From: an uncultured Erysipelotrichaceae bacterium
Lineage (GTDB): Bacteria; Bacillota_I; Bacilli_A; RF39; UBA660
Assembly (NCBI GenBank): GCA_902766875.1
Contig: CACXFI010000086.1
Coordinates: 1-9,107, forward strand
DNA length: 9,107 bases
Direction of reading: 5' to 3'
Shown here piece after piece: positions 1 through 5,169 of the stretch. The position numbers and the translations under genes were made by a program. The notes under the pieces were generated by a model that was not told the DNA's origin, did no database searches, and was given only the letters and a program-made list of their open reading frames with translations. The number at the start of each line of letters is the position of its first letter. Position 1 is the stretch's first letter.

Positions 1-228
1 AAAGATAATAAATTAAAAGAAATAGATATAAATAAATATAATGAAGAATATCATAATTTAGAAGTAAAATATATAAATATATTTCATAATAGATTTTTAA
101 TAATAGACAATATAAATTTATATCATATAGGAGCATCTATTAAAGATGCCGGTAAAAAATGTTTTGCAATAAATAAAATAGAAGATATAAATATAATTAA
201 TAGCATTATAGATAAAATAGATAATTAA
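1..228 (+). CDS. ORF6N/HDRF-module protein, C-terminal fragment (5' end outside window)
   Basis: The frame is open from the first base and ends at TAA 226-228, so only the last 75 residues are present. They contain F-H-N-R-F-L-I-I-D (fragment residues 28-36), then Y-H-I-G-A-S-I-K-D-A-G-K-K-C-F (41-55) and an I-N-K-I-E-D tail. From memory, this H-D-R-F...G-A-S-x-K-D-x-G-K-K arrangement closes some phage-type ORF6N-domain (DNA-binding/antirepressor-like) proteins in Bacillota, and it resembles the HxK/HDRF strand of phospholipase-D-like folds. Here the usual Asp after His is Asn (H29-N30). The N-terminal domain that would settle the family is outside the window. No terminator is visible between this gene and recX. 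Confidence 0.6.
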   Translation, partial: KDNKLKEIDINKYNEEYHNLEVKYINIFHNRFLIIDNINLYHIGASIKDAGKKCFAINKIEDINIINSIIDKIDN

Positions 229-231
229 ACC

Positions 232-260
232 TATACAAATAATTATAAATTTATTATAAT
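232..260 (+). promoter_or_regulatory. candidate sigma-A promoter for recX
   Basis: TATACA (232-237) is followed after exactly 17 bp by a perfect TATAAT (255-260). The predicted start near 267 gives a leader of about 13 nt that still contains the AGGTGA ribosome binding site at 270-275. The surrounding DNA is so AT-rich that a chance match is possible. Confidence 0.42.
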
Positions 261-279
261 AATATTATTAGGTGATAAC

Positions 280-906
280 ATGAAAATAATAAAATATAAA
301 AAAGAAAAGTCAGGTAAATATAAAATATATCTAGAAGATGGAAGCACCATAGACACATATGAAGACGTTATAATTAATAATAATATATTATATAAAAATG
401 ATATTGATTCTAAACTATTAAATAAAATAGAAATATCTAATAATTATCAAAAAATATATAATTCATGTATTAAATATATATCTATAAGAGTAAGAAGTAC
501 CAAAGAAATAAAAGAATATCTATATAGAAAAAATATAGATAAAGAAATAATAGATAAAATCATAAAAGAATTAACGAATAAAAATATTATAAATGATAAT
601 TTATATACAGAATTATTTATAAAAGATAAACTACTATTAACTAATTGGGGGCCATATAAAATAATTAATAAATTAAAAGAAACAGGTATAGATAATGATA
701 CTATAGATAAATATATGTATTTATTTAATAAAGAAGATGAAATAAATAAAATTAAAAAAATTATTGATAAAAGTATTAAATCTAATCATAAACAAAATAT
801 AAATATTAGAAATAAAATATATATAAATTTAATAAATTTAGGATATAACAATGATTTAATAGTAACTGAGTTAAATAACTATTTCAAGGAGGAATATTAT
901 GATTAA
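280..906 (+). CDS. recX: RecX, recombination regulatory protein
   Basis: RecX binds RecA filaments in the cytoplasm and limits RecA recombinase/coprotease activity. The 208-residue length is normal for Bacillota RecX. An N-terminal part of about 55 residues precedes the typical three-helix repeats. The first repeat carries R-V-R-S-T-K-E-I-K-E-Y-L (70-81), matching the family's R-x-R-S-x-x-E-[LI] signature. Next comes I-I-N-D-N-L-Y (103-109), in place of the usual [LI]-[IN]-D-D-x-x-[FY]. Then follow W-G-P-Y-K-I-I-N-K-L (123-132) and a G-I-D-x-x-x-I segment (136-142), as in other RecX proteins. ATG 280 is preceded by AGGTGA at 270-275, well spaced. The 3' end overlaps the next gene by 8 bp, suggesting co-transcription. 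recA is not in the window. The family call is secure. Confidence 0.9.
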   Translation: MKIIKYKKEKSGKYKIYLEDGSTIDTYEDVIINNNILYKNDIDSKLLNKIEISNNYQKIYNSCIKYISIRVRSTKEIKEYLYRKNIDKEIIDKIIKELTNKNIINDNLYTELFIKDKLLLTNWGPYKIINKLKETGIDNDTIDKYMYLFNKEDEINKIKKIIDKSIKSNHKQNINIRNKIYINLINLGYNNDLIVTELNNYFKEEYYD

Positions 907-1348
907 TAGAATATATCGTTTCTTAAAAGGAAGATATGGAATAGATGAATTATATAGATTTATGTTTTATATATATTTTATATTAGTAGTAATAGATTTC
1001 TTTATTGATTTTTATCCTTTAACCATAATTACTTTTATCTTATTAATAATTATAATATATAGATCATTATCTAAAAATATAAGTAAAAGACAGAAAGAAA
1101 ATCAATTATATTTAAATATAAAAAATAAAATAAAGAATAATTTTTATGATGTAAAAAAGAAATATAATTATAGAAAAACAAAGATATATAAAAAATGCCC
1201 TAAATGTAAAAAAACTCTTAGACTAGATTTACCAAGTAAAAGAGGAATTAATCATGTCACTTGTCCAAATTGTAAAAAAAAGATAACTATGCTAGTTTTA
1301 AGAAAACAAAAAGTAGAAGTAATAACAAATAAAAAAAAGAAAAAATAA
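899..1348 (+). CDS. membrane protein with C-terminal zinc ribbon, conserved in Bacillota
   Basis: A 149-residue protein. An N-terminal L-K-G-R-Y-G-I-D-E-L motif (9-18) precedes two closely spaced hydrophobic helices (about 22-39 and 41-57). A basic Y-R-S-L-S-K-N-I-S-K-R-Q-x-E-N stretch (54-68) follows. The C-terminus holds a zinc ribbon: C100-P-K-C103 and C122-P-N-C125, with P-S-K-R-G between them. From memory this arrangement (GRYGxDxL, two helices, SxNxxKRxxEN, paired CPxC) is a common uncharacterised Bacillota family. No function is established and I propose none. A strong AAGGAGGA site (886-893), lying inside the end of recX, decides ATG 899. The 8-bp overlap with recX suggests translational coupling. 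The C-terminus is a lysine tract. No hairpin follows the stop. Confidence 0.82.
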   Translation: MINRIYRFLKGRYGIDELYRFMFYIYFILVVIDFFIDFYPLTIITFILLIIIIYRSLSKNISKRQKENQLYLNIKNKIKNNFYDVKKKYNYRKTKIYKKCPKCKKTLRLDLPSKRGINHVTCPNCKKKITMLVLRKQKVEVITNKKKKK

Positions 1349-1392
1349 ATACTAATATACATAATTATAAATATTTTGGATAACATATAATT

Positions 1393-1400
1393 GGAGATGG
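1393..1400 (+). promoter_or_regulatory. ribosome binding site selecting a TTG start
   Basis: GGAG (1393-1396) lies 9 nt upstream of TTG 1406. Two other in-frame starts, TTG 1391 and ATG 1397, overlap or abut this site and have no usable Shine-Dalgarno sequence of their own. TTG 1406 is therefore preferred. Confidence 0.5.
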
Positions 1401-1405
1401 TTAAA

Positions 1406-1918
1406 TTGTCCAAATATTTAAATAAACTATTATTAGTATTTTTTTTATTTTTAACAGCTTGTAGTCTTGGTAATACTCCTACTAGTAAAGTAGAAAGCAT
1501 GTTATATAAATATCAAACATTAGATAATGATATAAAAAAAGATATAGATGCTACATTAAATACAACTGACTTAAATGAAGAGCAATACAAAAAATATAAA
1601 AAACTATTAGAAAAGCAATATCAAAATTTAACTTATGACGTAAAAGAAGAGAGTATTGATAATGATGTAGCAACTATAACAGTAGAAATAAAAGTATTAG
1701 ATTATAGAAAAACAGTAGATAGAGTAGAAAATGAATATATGGGATCTAGTGAATATGGGACATCTAGTTATATAGATTATAAATTAAAAGAACTAGAAAA
1801 AGCCAAAGAAAAAGTAACTTACACTATAAATTTTACATGTACTAAAAATGAAAATGGCAATTGGGAATTAGATAATTTAACCAATTTAGATAAACAAAAA
1901 ATAGAAGGAATGTATTAA
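1406..1918 (+). CDS. small lipoprotein, uncharacterised
   Basis: From TTG 1406 the protein starts M-S-K-Y-L-N-K, runs through a hydrophobic stretch and reaches the lipobox L-T-A-C (Cys19), so it should be lipid-anchored on the outer face of the membrane. The mature part is about 150 residues, hydrophilic and alpha/beta-like. Recognisable stretches are T-P-T-S-K-V-E near the N-terminus, Q-Y-Q-N-L-T-Y-D-V-K and D-V-A-T-I-T-V-E-I-K-V in the middle, and a closing N-W-E-L-D-N-L-T followed by K-I-E-G-M-Y. I recall similar lipoproteins in AT-rich uncultured Bacillota, where the fold looks NTF2/DUF4878-like; that comparison is from memory. Starts at TTG 1391 or ATG 1397 would add 5 or 3 residues. The stop codon lies in the loop of the following terminator. 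Function unknown. Confidence 0.75.
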   Translation: MSKYLNKLLLVFFLFLTACSLGNTPTSKVESMLYKYQTLDNDIKKDIDATLNTTDLNEEQYKKYKKLLEKQYQNLTYDVKEESIDNDVATITVEIKVLDYRKTVDRVENEYMGSSEYGTSSYIDYKLKELEKAKEKVTYTINFTCTKNENGNWELDNLTNLDKQKIEGMY

Positions 1919-1931
1919 CTTCTATTTTTTT
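1896..1931 (+). terminator. Rho-independent terminator overlapping the lipoprotein stop codon
   Basis: An A-tract and TAGAAG (1896-1907) pair with CTTCTA and the T-run (1919-1931) across an 11-nt loop that contains the TAA stop at 1916-1918. Seven T residues follow the GC-containing part of the stem. The stem is AT-rich and therefore only moderately stable. Confidence 0.6.
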
Positions 1932-1985
1932 GTGATATTTATAATTATCCTTAATATAATTAAATAGAAAAAGGAGAATAGATAA

Positions 1986-2498
1986 ATGATAAATAAGCAA
2001 AATATATGGTTTTTAACATTATTTAGTTTAGTATTAGTATTAAGTATTTATTATATAACAATGCCTAATGAATTATTAATAAATAATAATACCAAAGTAG
2101 AAGAAACATCAAAAGAAGATAATAATAAAGAAAAAATAAGTATAGAAGAAGCAGATTATATAGAAACAATGAGAGTAGAAAATGATACAGAAGTAGCAGA
2201 AACAATAAAAGAATTAGAACACACATTAACTAATATGTCAGTATCTACTAAAGAAAAAAATAAAGCTTATGAAGAATTACAAAATATAAATAAAAATACA
2301 GCTAAAGAAGATGCCCTAGAATCTCTAATTAAAAATAAATTAAATTATGAATCATTTGTAAAAATAGAAGGTAATCAAATAAAAGTAGTAATAGGAAATG
2401 AAAAAGGAAGTACTAGTACTGCTAATGAAGTAATGAGACTTATACAAGATGAATTTGAAAGTAAAAGATATATTTCAGTACAATTTAAAGATAAATAG
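1986..2498 (+). CDS. spoIIIAH: SpoIIIAH, forespore-facing channel protein of the SpoIIIA-SpoIIQ complex
   Basis: In Bacillus, SpoIIIAH is made in the mother cell. It spans the outer forespore membrane and binds SpoIIQ through a ring-building YscJ/FliF-like domain. The N-terminus K-Q-N-I-W-F-L-T-L-F-S-L-V-L-V-L-S-I-Y-Y (4-23) closely matches the SpoIIIAH membrane anchor. An acidic linker follows. Next come the family's E-T-x-R-x-x-x-D (about 59-66), a helical stretch with K-E-K-N-K-A-Y-E-E-L, and a C-terminal alpha/beta domain (about 105-168) ending Y-I-S-V-Q-F. The 170-residue length is shorter than the roughly 218 of B. subtilis, mainly in the linker. AAGGAG (1971-1976) sits 9 nt before ATG 1986. 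The rest of the spoIIIA operon (AA-AG) is not upstream; gerE and a gerM-like gene follow instead. This is the only gene here stopping at TAG. Confidence 0.9.
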   Translation: MINKQNIWFLTLFSLVLVLSIYYITMPNELLINNNTKVEETSKEDNNKEKISIEEADYIETMRVENDTEVAETIKELEHTLTNMSVSTKEKNKAYEELQNINKNTAKEDALESLIKNKLNYESFVKIEGNQIKVVIGNEKGSTSTANEVMRLIQDEFESKRYISVQFKDK

Positions 2499-2509
2499 GT
2501 AAATATATT

Positions 2510-2537
2510 AACTAAAAAAATACTTTTACATAAAATA
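2510..2537 (+). promoter_or_regulatory. candidate sigma-K type promoter for gerE
   Basis: A -35-like AACT (2510-2513) is followed after 15 bp by CATAAAATA (2529-2537), which fits the sigma-K -10 form CATAnnnTA. B. subtilis gerE is transcribed by sigma-K, which motivates the call. The site lies in the gap between spoIIIAH and gerE. Both elements are short and AT-rich, and the spacer is about one base below the usual length, so this is tentative. Confidence 0.33.
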
Positions 2538-2582
2538 ATATGAATTAGCATAATTACCATCCTTTTAAGGAAGAGAGGAATC

Positions 2583-2789
2583 ATGAGTAAAAGTATTTTA
2601 ACAAAAAGAGAAAAAGAAATATTTAATTTATTAGTAAAAAATAAATCTACTAAAGAAATAGCAGATATTTTAAAAATAAGTGAAAAAACAGTTAGAAATC
2701 ATATCTCTAATGTAATGCAAAAACTATCAGTAAAAGGAAGAGCTGGAGCTGTAGTAGAATTAATAAGATTAAAAGAACTATCTTTATAA
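2583..2789 (+). CDS. gerE: GerE, late mother-cell transcription regulator
   Basis: GerE is a single-domain LuxR/FixJ-type DNA-binding protein. In B. subtilis it activates or represses sigma-K-dependent spore-coat genes late in the mother cell. This protein has 68 residues (74 in B. subtilis) and consists only of the helix-turn-helix domain. Key stretches are L-T-K-R-E-K-E-I-F (6-14), S-T-K-E-I-A-D-I-L (22-30), the recognition helix region S-E-K-T-V-R-N-H-I-S-N-V-M-Q-K (33-47), and V-K-G-R-A-G-A-V-V-E-L (50-60). These match GerE nearly residue for residue, better than generic LuxR regulators, and no receiver domain is present. ATG 2583 follows GAGAGG (2573-2578). A terminator begins on the stop codon, so gerE probably ends its own transcript. 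Confidence 0.92.
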   Translation: MSKSILTKREKEIFNLLVKNKSTKEIADILKISEKTVRNHISNVMQKLSVKGRAGAVVELIRLKELSL

Positions 2790-2809
2790 GTCACAATGTG
2801 ACTTTTTTT
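2788..2809 (+). terminator. Rho-independent terminator after gerE
   Basis: AAGTCAC (2788-2794) and GTGACTT (2798-2804) form a perfect 7-bp stem with loop AAT, running into seven consecutive T residues (2803-2809). The gerE stop codon TAA (2787-2789) overlaps the 5' arm. This is the clearest terminator in the window and separates gerE from gerM. Confidence 0.82.
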
Positions 2810-2851
2810 CATAAATACAAATAAACTTAATATATTTTATTAGGTGATATA

Positions 2852-3814
2852 ATGTTAAAAAGAATGTCAATAAGAAAAATAACAATAGCAACTTTATCTT
2901 TAATAATCTTAACTTTAATATATTTGTTTCCAGAAAATGAAGATATAAATAAACTAGATGTGCCAACTAAAATAGAATATAATGAAGGAATAATAGGAGT
3001 AGTTTACCTAATAGATAGTGATGATTATGTAGCTAGAACTACTATTAGTACCTGTGATTGTAGTACTTTAGATAAAGCTAAAGACCTAATAGATACTCTA
3101 ACTATAGATGGTGAAAAAAGTAATATTATACCTAATGGCTTTAGAAGTATAATTCCAAGTGGTACCACTATTTTAAATATAGACCTAAAAGATAAAATAT
3201 TAACAATAGATTTCTCAAAAGAATTATTAGACGTTTCAGAAAAATATTCAGAAAAAATGTTAGAATCAATAATTTATACTTTAACTAGTATAGATGGTAT
3301 AGATAAAGTAAATATAAAAATAGAAGGAAAACTTCTAAAAAATATTCCTAATACAAAAAAAATAATTACTACTAATCTAGATAAAACTTTTGGTATAAAT
3401 AAAATATATGATTTGACAACTACTTATAATATTGATAAATATACAGTCTATTATGTTAATAGTTATAATGATAACTATTATTATGTTCCTATAACTAAAT
3501 ATATAAATAATAACGATAATCAAGATAAAGTAAAAGTAATAATAGAAGAATTATCTAATTCTCCAACTGGTAGTATTAATAATTTAATAAGTTATTTAGA
3601 TGTAACTACAACTCTAAATAACTATGAATTAAAAGATAATCTGATTAAATTAAACTTTAATGATACCATTTTAAGTAATAATAGCAATAAAATATTAGAA
3701 GAAGTAATAGAAACAGTAGGGCTTTCTATGGAAAGCTCATATGGAGTAGAGGAAGTATCTTTTTATGTTAACGACGAAAAAATACAAGATATATTTGTAA
3801 ATGATATAAAATAA
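2852..3814 (+). CDS. gerM: GerM-like protein with two GerMN domains
   Basis: B. subtilis GerM is a mother-cell lipoprotein with two GerMN domains, needed for assembly of the SpoIIQ-SpoIIIAG/AH complex and for normal germination. This 320-residue protein has an N-terminal hydrophobic segment (about 10-26). GerMN domain 1 (about 45-160) contains I-P-S-G-T-T-I-L-N (101-109), L-T-I-D-F-S-K-E-L (117-125) and T-L-T-S-I-D-G-I-D-K-V (143-153). A second, more diverged copy (about 195-312) contains L-I-K-L-N-F-N-D and a closing G-V-E-E-V-S-F-Y-V. Unlike the Bacillus protein, there is no Cys after the hydrophobic segment, so it is probably membrane-anchored rather than lipidated. Cys68 and Cys70 lie in domain 1. 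AGGTGAT (2842-2848) precedes ATG 2852. Its neighbours spoIIIAH and gerE support the role. Confidence 0.83.
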   Translation: MLKRMSIRKITIATLSLIILTLIYLFPENEDINKLDVPTKIEYNEGIIGVVYLIDSDDYVARTTISTCDCSTLDKAKDLIDTLTIDGEKSNIIPNGFRSIIPSGTTILNIDLKDKILTIDFSKELLDVSEKYSEKMLESIIYTLTSIDGIDKVNIKIEGKLLKNIPNTKKIITTNLDKTFGINKIYDLTTTYNIDKYTVYYVNSYNDNYYYVPITKYINNNDNQDKVKVIIEELSNSPTGSINNLISYLDVTTTLNNYELKDNLIKLNFNDTILSNNSNKILEEVIETVGLSMESSYGVEEVSFYVNDEKIQDIFVNDIK

Positions 3815-3834
3815 TTATCTGTATGTTAATTTGT

Positions 3835-3863
3835 TTGACAAAATATATTATGTACCATAGAAT
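3835..3863 (+). promoter_or_regulatory. sigma-A promoter for the 3885 gene
   Basis: A perfect TTGACA (3835-3840) is followed after 17 bp by TAGAAT (3858-3863). Transcription should start near 3870, leaving a leader of about 15 nt that carries AGGTGA. The -35 box is a full match in AT-rich surroundings, so this is unlikely to be chance. Confidence 0.78.
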
Positions 3864-3873
3864 ACTTGCGAGT

Positions 3874-3879
3874 AGGTGA
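3874..3879 (+). promoter_or_regulatory. ribosome binding site selecting ATG 3885
   Basis: AGGTGA is spaced 5 nt from ATG 3885. The alternative in-frame GTG at 3876 lies inside this Shine-Dalgarno sequence and has no site of its own, so the shorter protein is preferred. Confidence 0.65.
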
Positions 3880-3884
3880 ATTAT

Positions 3885-4256
3885 ATGATAGAAAGATTTA
3901 GTAAAAAAGAAATTAAAAGTATGATAAAGGAATACTATAAAAAAGAAGAAAATATTAATGTTAAGGTTAGATTTTTATTACAAATAGATGATACATTTAG
4001 TCAATTTTTTGGTAAAAGCGTGTTTTGCCCTTATATAACAGTAAATCATCACAATATAGTGCAAGAAATAGATAAAAATAAATTAAAAGATATAATAGCA
4101 AAACAAAACAATATATATGGATATAGTGTTGATAATATAGAATTTAAAATTGAGACATCTGAATTTTTAGAAATTCCAATATTTAATTGGGCAGAAGTAT
4201 CATACAAAAAAACATTAAATAAGCCAATGTCTAAAACACTAAAAAAGAACTCTTAA
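3885..4256 (+). CDS. hypothetical protein, 123 residues
   Basis: I do not recognise this family. The protein is soluble, with no signal peptide or membrane segment. It begins M-I-E-R-F-S-K-K-E-I-K-S-M-I-K-E-Y-Y-K-K, a likely amphipathic helix. Next comes a beta-rich part (V-K-V-R-F-L-L-Q-I-D-D) and a central F-G-K-S-V-F-C-P-Y-I-T-V-N-H-H-N segment with one Cys and two adjacent His. Then follow a helix with K-L-K-D-I-I-A-K-Q, a mixed region (E-F-K-I-E-T-S-E-F) and a basic C-terminal tail. The gene is monocistronic: its own near-consensus promoter lies upstream and a hairpin terminator overlaps its stop codon. That points to expression in growing cells, separate from the sporulation cluster before it. 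No function can be assigned. Confidence 0.75.
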   Translation: MIERFSKKEIKSMIKEYYKKEENINVKVRFLLQIDDTFSQFFGKSVFCPYITVNHHNIVQEIDKNKLKDIIAKQNNIYGYSVDNIEFKIETSEFLEIPIFNWAEVSYKKTLNKPMSKTLKKNS

Positions 4257-4268
4257 AAGAGTTCTTTT
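4243..4268. terminator. bidirectional terminator between the 3885 gene and tRNA-Arg
   Basis: AAAAGAACTCT (4243-4253) is complementary to AGAGTTCTTTT (4258-4268). The TAA stop of the preceding gene (4254-4256) lies in the loop. A-runs and T-runs flank both arms, so the element can end transcription from the left and also the converging tRNA transcript from the right. Confidence 0.72.
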
Positions 4269-4279
4269 AAATTTCATAG

Positions 4280-4356
4280 TGGCGTTCCCGAGGTGATTCG
4301 AACACCTGACCGATCGCTTAGAAGGCGATTGCTCTATCCAGCTGAGCTACGGGAAC
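4280..4356 (-). tRNA. tRNA-Arg (anticodon UCU)
   Basis: Read on the - strand, the acceptor arm GTTCCCG (4356-4350) pairs with CGGGAAC (4290-4284). The discriminator base is G (4283), followed by an encoded CCA (4282-4280). The D-arm is GCTC/GAGC. The anticodon stem ATCGC/GCGAT encloses the loop CTTCTAA, giving anticodon TCT. The T-arm AGGTG/CACCT encloses TTCGAAT. All stems are complete. This tRNA reads AGA and AGG, and AGA is by far the main arginine codon of the window. It is a single tRNA, converging on the preceding gene. Confidence 0.96.
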
Positions 4357-4376
4357 AAAAACTCAAATGCATATTG

Positions 4377-4405
4377 ATTATACTACCAATTTAAAAAATA
4401 ATCAA
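4377..4405 (-). promoter_or_regulatory. sigma-A promoter for tRNA-Arg
   Basis: On the - strand TTGATT (4405-4400) is followed after 17 bp by a perfect TATAAT (4382-4377). Transcription should start near 4370, about 14 nt before the mature 5' end at 4356. Confidence 0.7.
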
Positions 4406-4432
4406 CAACTTTTTAAAAATTTATTTAAGTAA

Positions 4433-4461
4433 TTGCATTTTAACACTTAATATAGTAAAAT
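4433..4461 (+). promoter_or_regulatory. candidate promoter for the zinc-ribbon/DUF4190 gene
   Basis: TTGCAT (4433-4438), then 17 bp, then TAAAAT (4456-4461), with a predicted start near 4468. It diverges from the tRNA promoter in the same intergenic region. The -35 match is weak and the region is AT-rich. Confidence 0.35.
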
Positions 4462-4488
4462 ATATTTGAAAAGAAAGTGGGTAGTAAT

Positions 4489-4911
4489 ATGTTTTGTAAA
4501 TTTTGTGGTTCTAAATTAATAAAAGATGCTAAATTTTGTACTAATTGTGGTAATATCGTTGAAAAAGATGAGATAGCAGAAGTAGTAAAGGAAACAACAA
4601 CTAGTAATATTAATAATACTGGTAGTGACACACCATCACTTGTTTTAGGTATTATATCATTAGTATTATTTTTTGTACCTGTAATTGGTTTTATTTTAGG
4701 AATAATAAGTTTAATTTTAGGATTAAGCTATAAGAAGAAATCAGGTAAAAGTGTAGGATTTGCTCTAGGCTTAGCTGGAACTATTTTAAATATTGTTTAT
4801 TTAGCTTTCATAATTTTAATTATCATAGTAGCTATCTTTGATACACCAGATGATGAATACTATGAAGATAGTAGATACAATTACCATGAACATCATGATG
4901 GTTACATGTAA
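4489..4911 (+). CDS. zinc-ribbon and DUF4190 membrane protein
   Basis: The protein opens directly with a zinc ribbon: M-F-C-K-F-C-G-S-K-L (Cys at 3 and 6) and F-C-T-N-C-G-N (Cys at 18 and 21), the common double CxxCG type. A polar linker of about 25 residues follows. Then comes a DUF4190-like membrane module with S-L-V-L-G-I-I-S-L-V-L-F-F-V-P-V-I-G and a matching G-I-I-S-L-I-L-G. A further G-F-A-L-G-L-A-G segment leads into a last hydrophobic helix. The C-terminus is acidic and rich in Tyr and His. I chose ATG 4489 because it starts at the ribbon; an in-frame GTG at 4477 would add M-G-S-N and has no better ribosome binding site. The upstream AAAGTGGG is a weak Shine-Dalgarno. yidD starts 2 bases after the stop. 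No specific function is established for this architecture. Confidence 0.82.
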   Translation: MFCKFCGSKLIKDAKFCTNCGNIVEKDEIAEVVKETTTSNINNTGSDTPSLVLGIISLVLFFVPVIGFILGIISLILGLSYKKKSGKSVGFALGLAGTILNIVYLAFIILIIIVAIFDTPDDEYYEDSRYNYHEHHDGYM

Positions 4912-4913
4912 TT

Positions 4914-5132
4914 ATGAAAAAAGTATTAATAAAATTAATAAAAATATATCAAAGCATACCTGGACCCTGGCATAATAGTTGTAGATACACTCCTACTTGC
5001 AGCAATTATGCTATAGAAGCTATAGAACATTATGGTAGCTTAAAAGGAAGTATTATGGCTATTAAAAGGATTTTAAGATGTAACCCTTGGGGAGGACATG
5101 GTTATGATCCTGTAATTAAAAAAAATAAATAA
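4914..5132 (+). CDS. yidD: YidD, membrane protein insertion efficiency factor
   Basis: YidD is a small membrane-associated protein that assists YidC/Sec-dependent insertion of membrane proteins. The 72 residues carry the family's core: an amphipathic N-terminal helix, then I-P-G-P-W-H-N-S-C-R-Y-T-P-T-C-S-N-Y-A (15-33, with Cys23 and Cys29). I-E-A-I-E-H-Y-G (34-41) and I-K-R-I-L-R-C-N-P-W (50-59, Cys56) follow, and the closing motif is G-G-H-G-Y-D-P-V. All signature residues are present and the length is typical. The usual neighbours rpmH, rnpA and yidC are absent; here it follows a zinc-ribbon membrane protein by 2 bases with no strong ribosome binding site, so translational coupling is likely. 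Confidence 0.94.
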   Translation: MKKVLIKLIKIYQSIPGPWHNSCRYTPTCSNYAIEAIEHYGSLKGSIMAIKRILRCNPWGGHGYDPVIKKNK

Positions 5133-5169
5133 AAATAAAATATTAGGTAATATTATAAATGGTGATAAT

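Noticed and set aside
1252..1500. Open frame on the - strand
   Set aside because: It lies opposite the zinc-ribbon and lipoprotein genes, has no ribosome binding site and encodes low-complexity sequence from AT-rich DNA. The same holds for the - strand frames at 2375-2584, 2784-2966, 4440-4631 and 5073-5273.
1930..1960. Sigma-A (TTGTGA...TATAAT) or sigma-E like promoter before spoIIIAH
   Set aside because: The sigma-A version has a 19-bp spacer, and the sigma-E -10 match is only about 3 of 8. Neither stands out from the AT-rich background, although some promoter must exist after the terminator.
3876..3884. GTG 3876 as start of the hypothetical gene
   Set aside because: The GTG is part of the AGGTGA ribosome binding site that serves ATG 3885, and it is only a few bases after the predicted transcription start.
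4477..4488. GTG 4477 as start of the zinc-ribbon/DUF4190 gene
   Set aside because: ATG 4489 begins directly at the zinc ribbon as in related proteins, and the best purine-rich site upstream is spaced for 4489.
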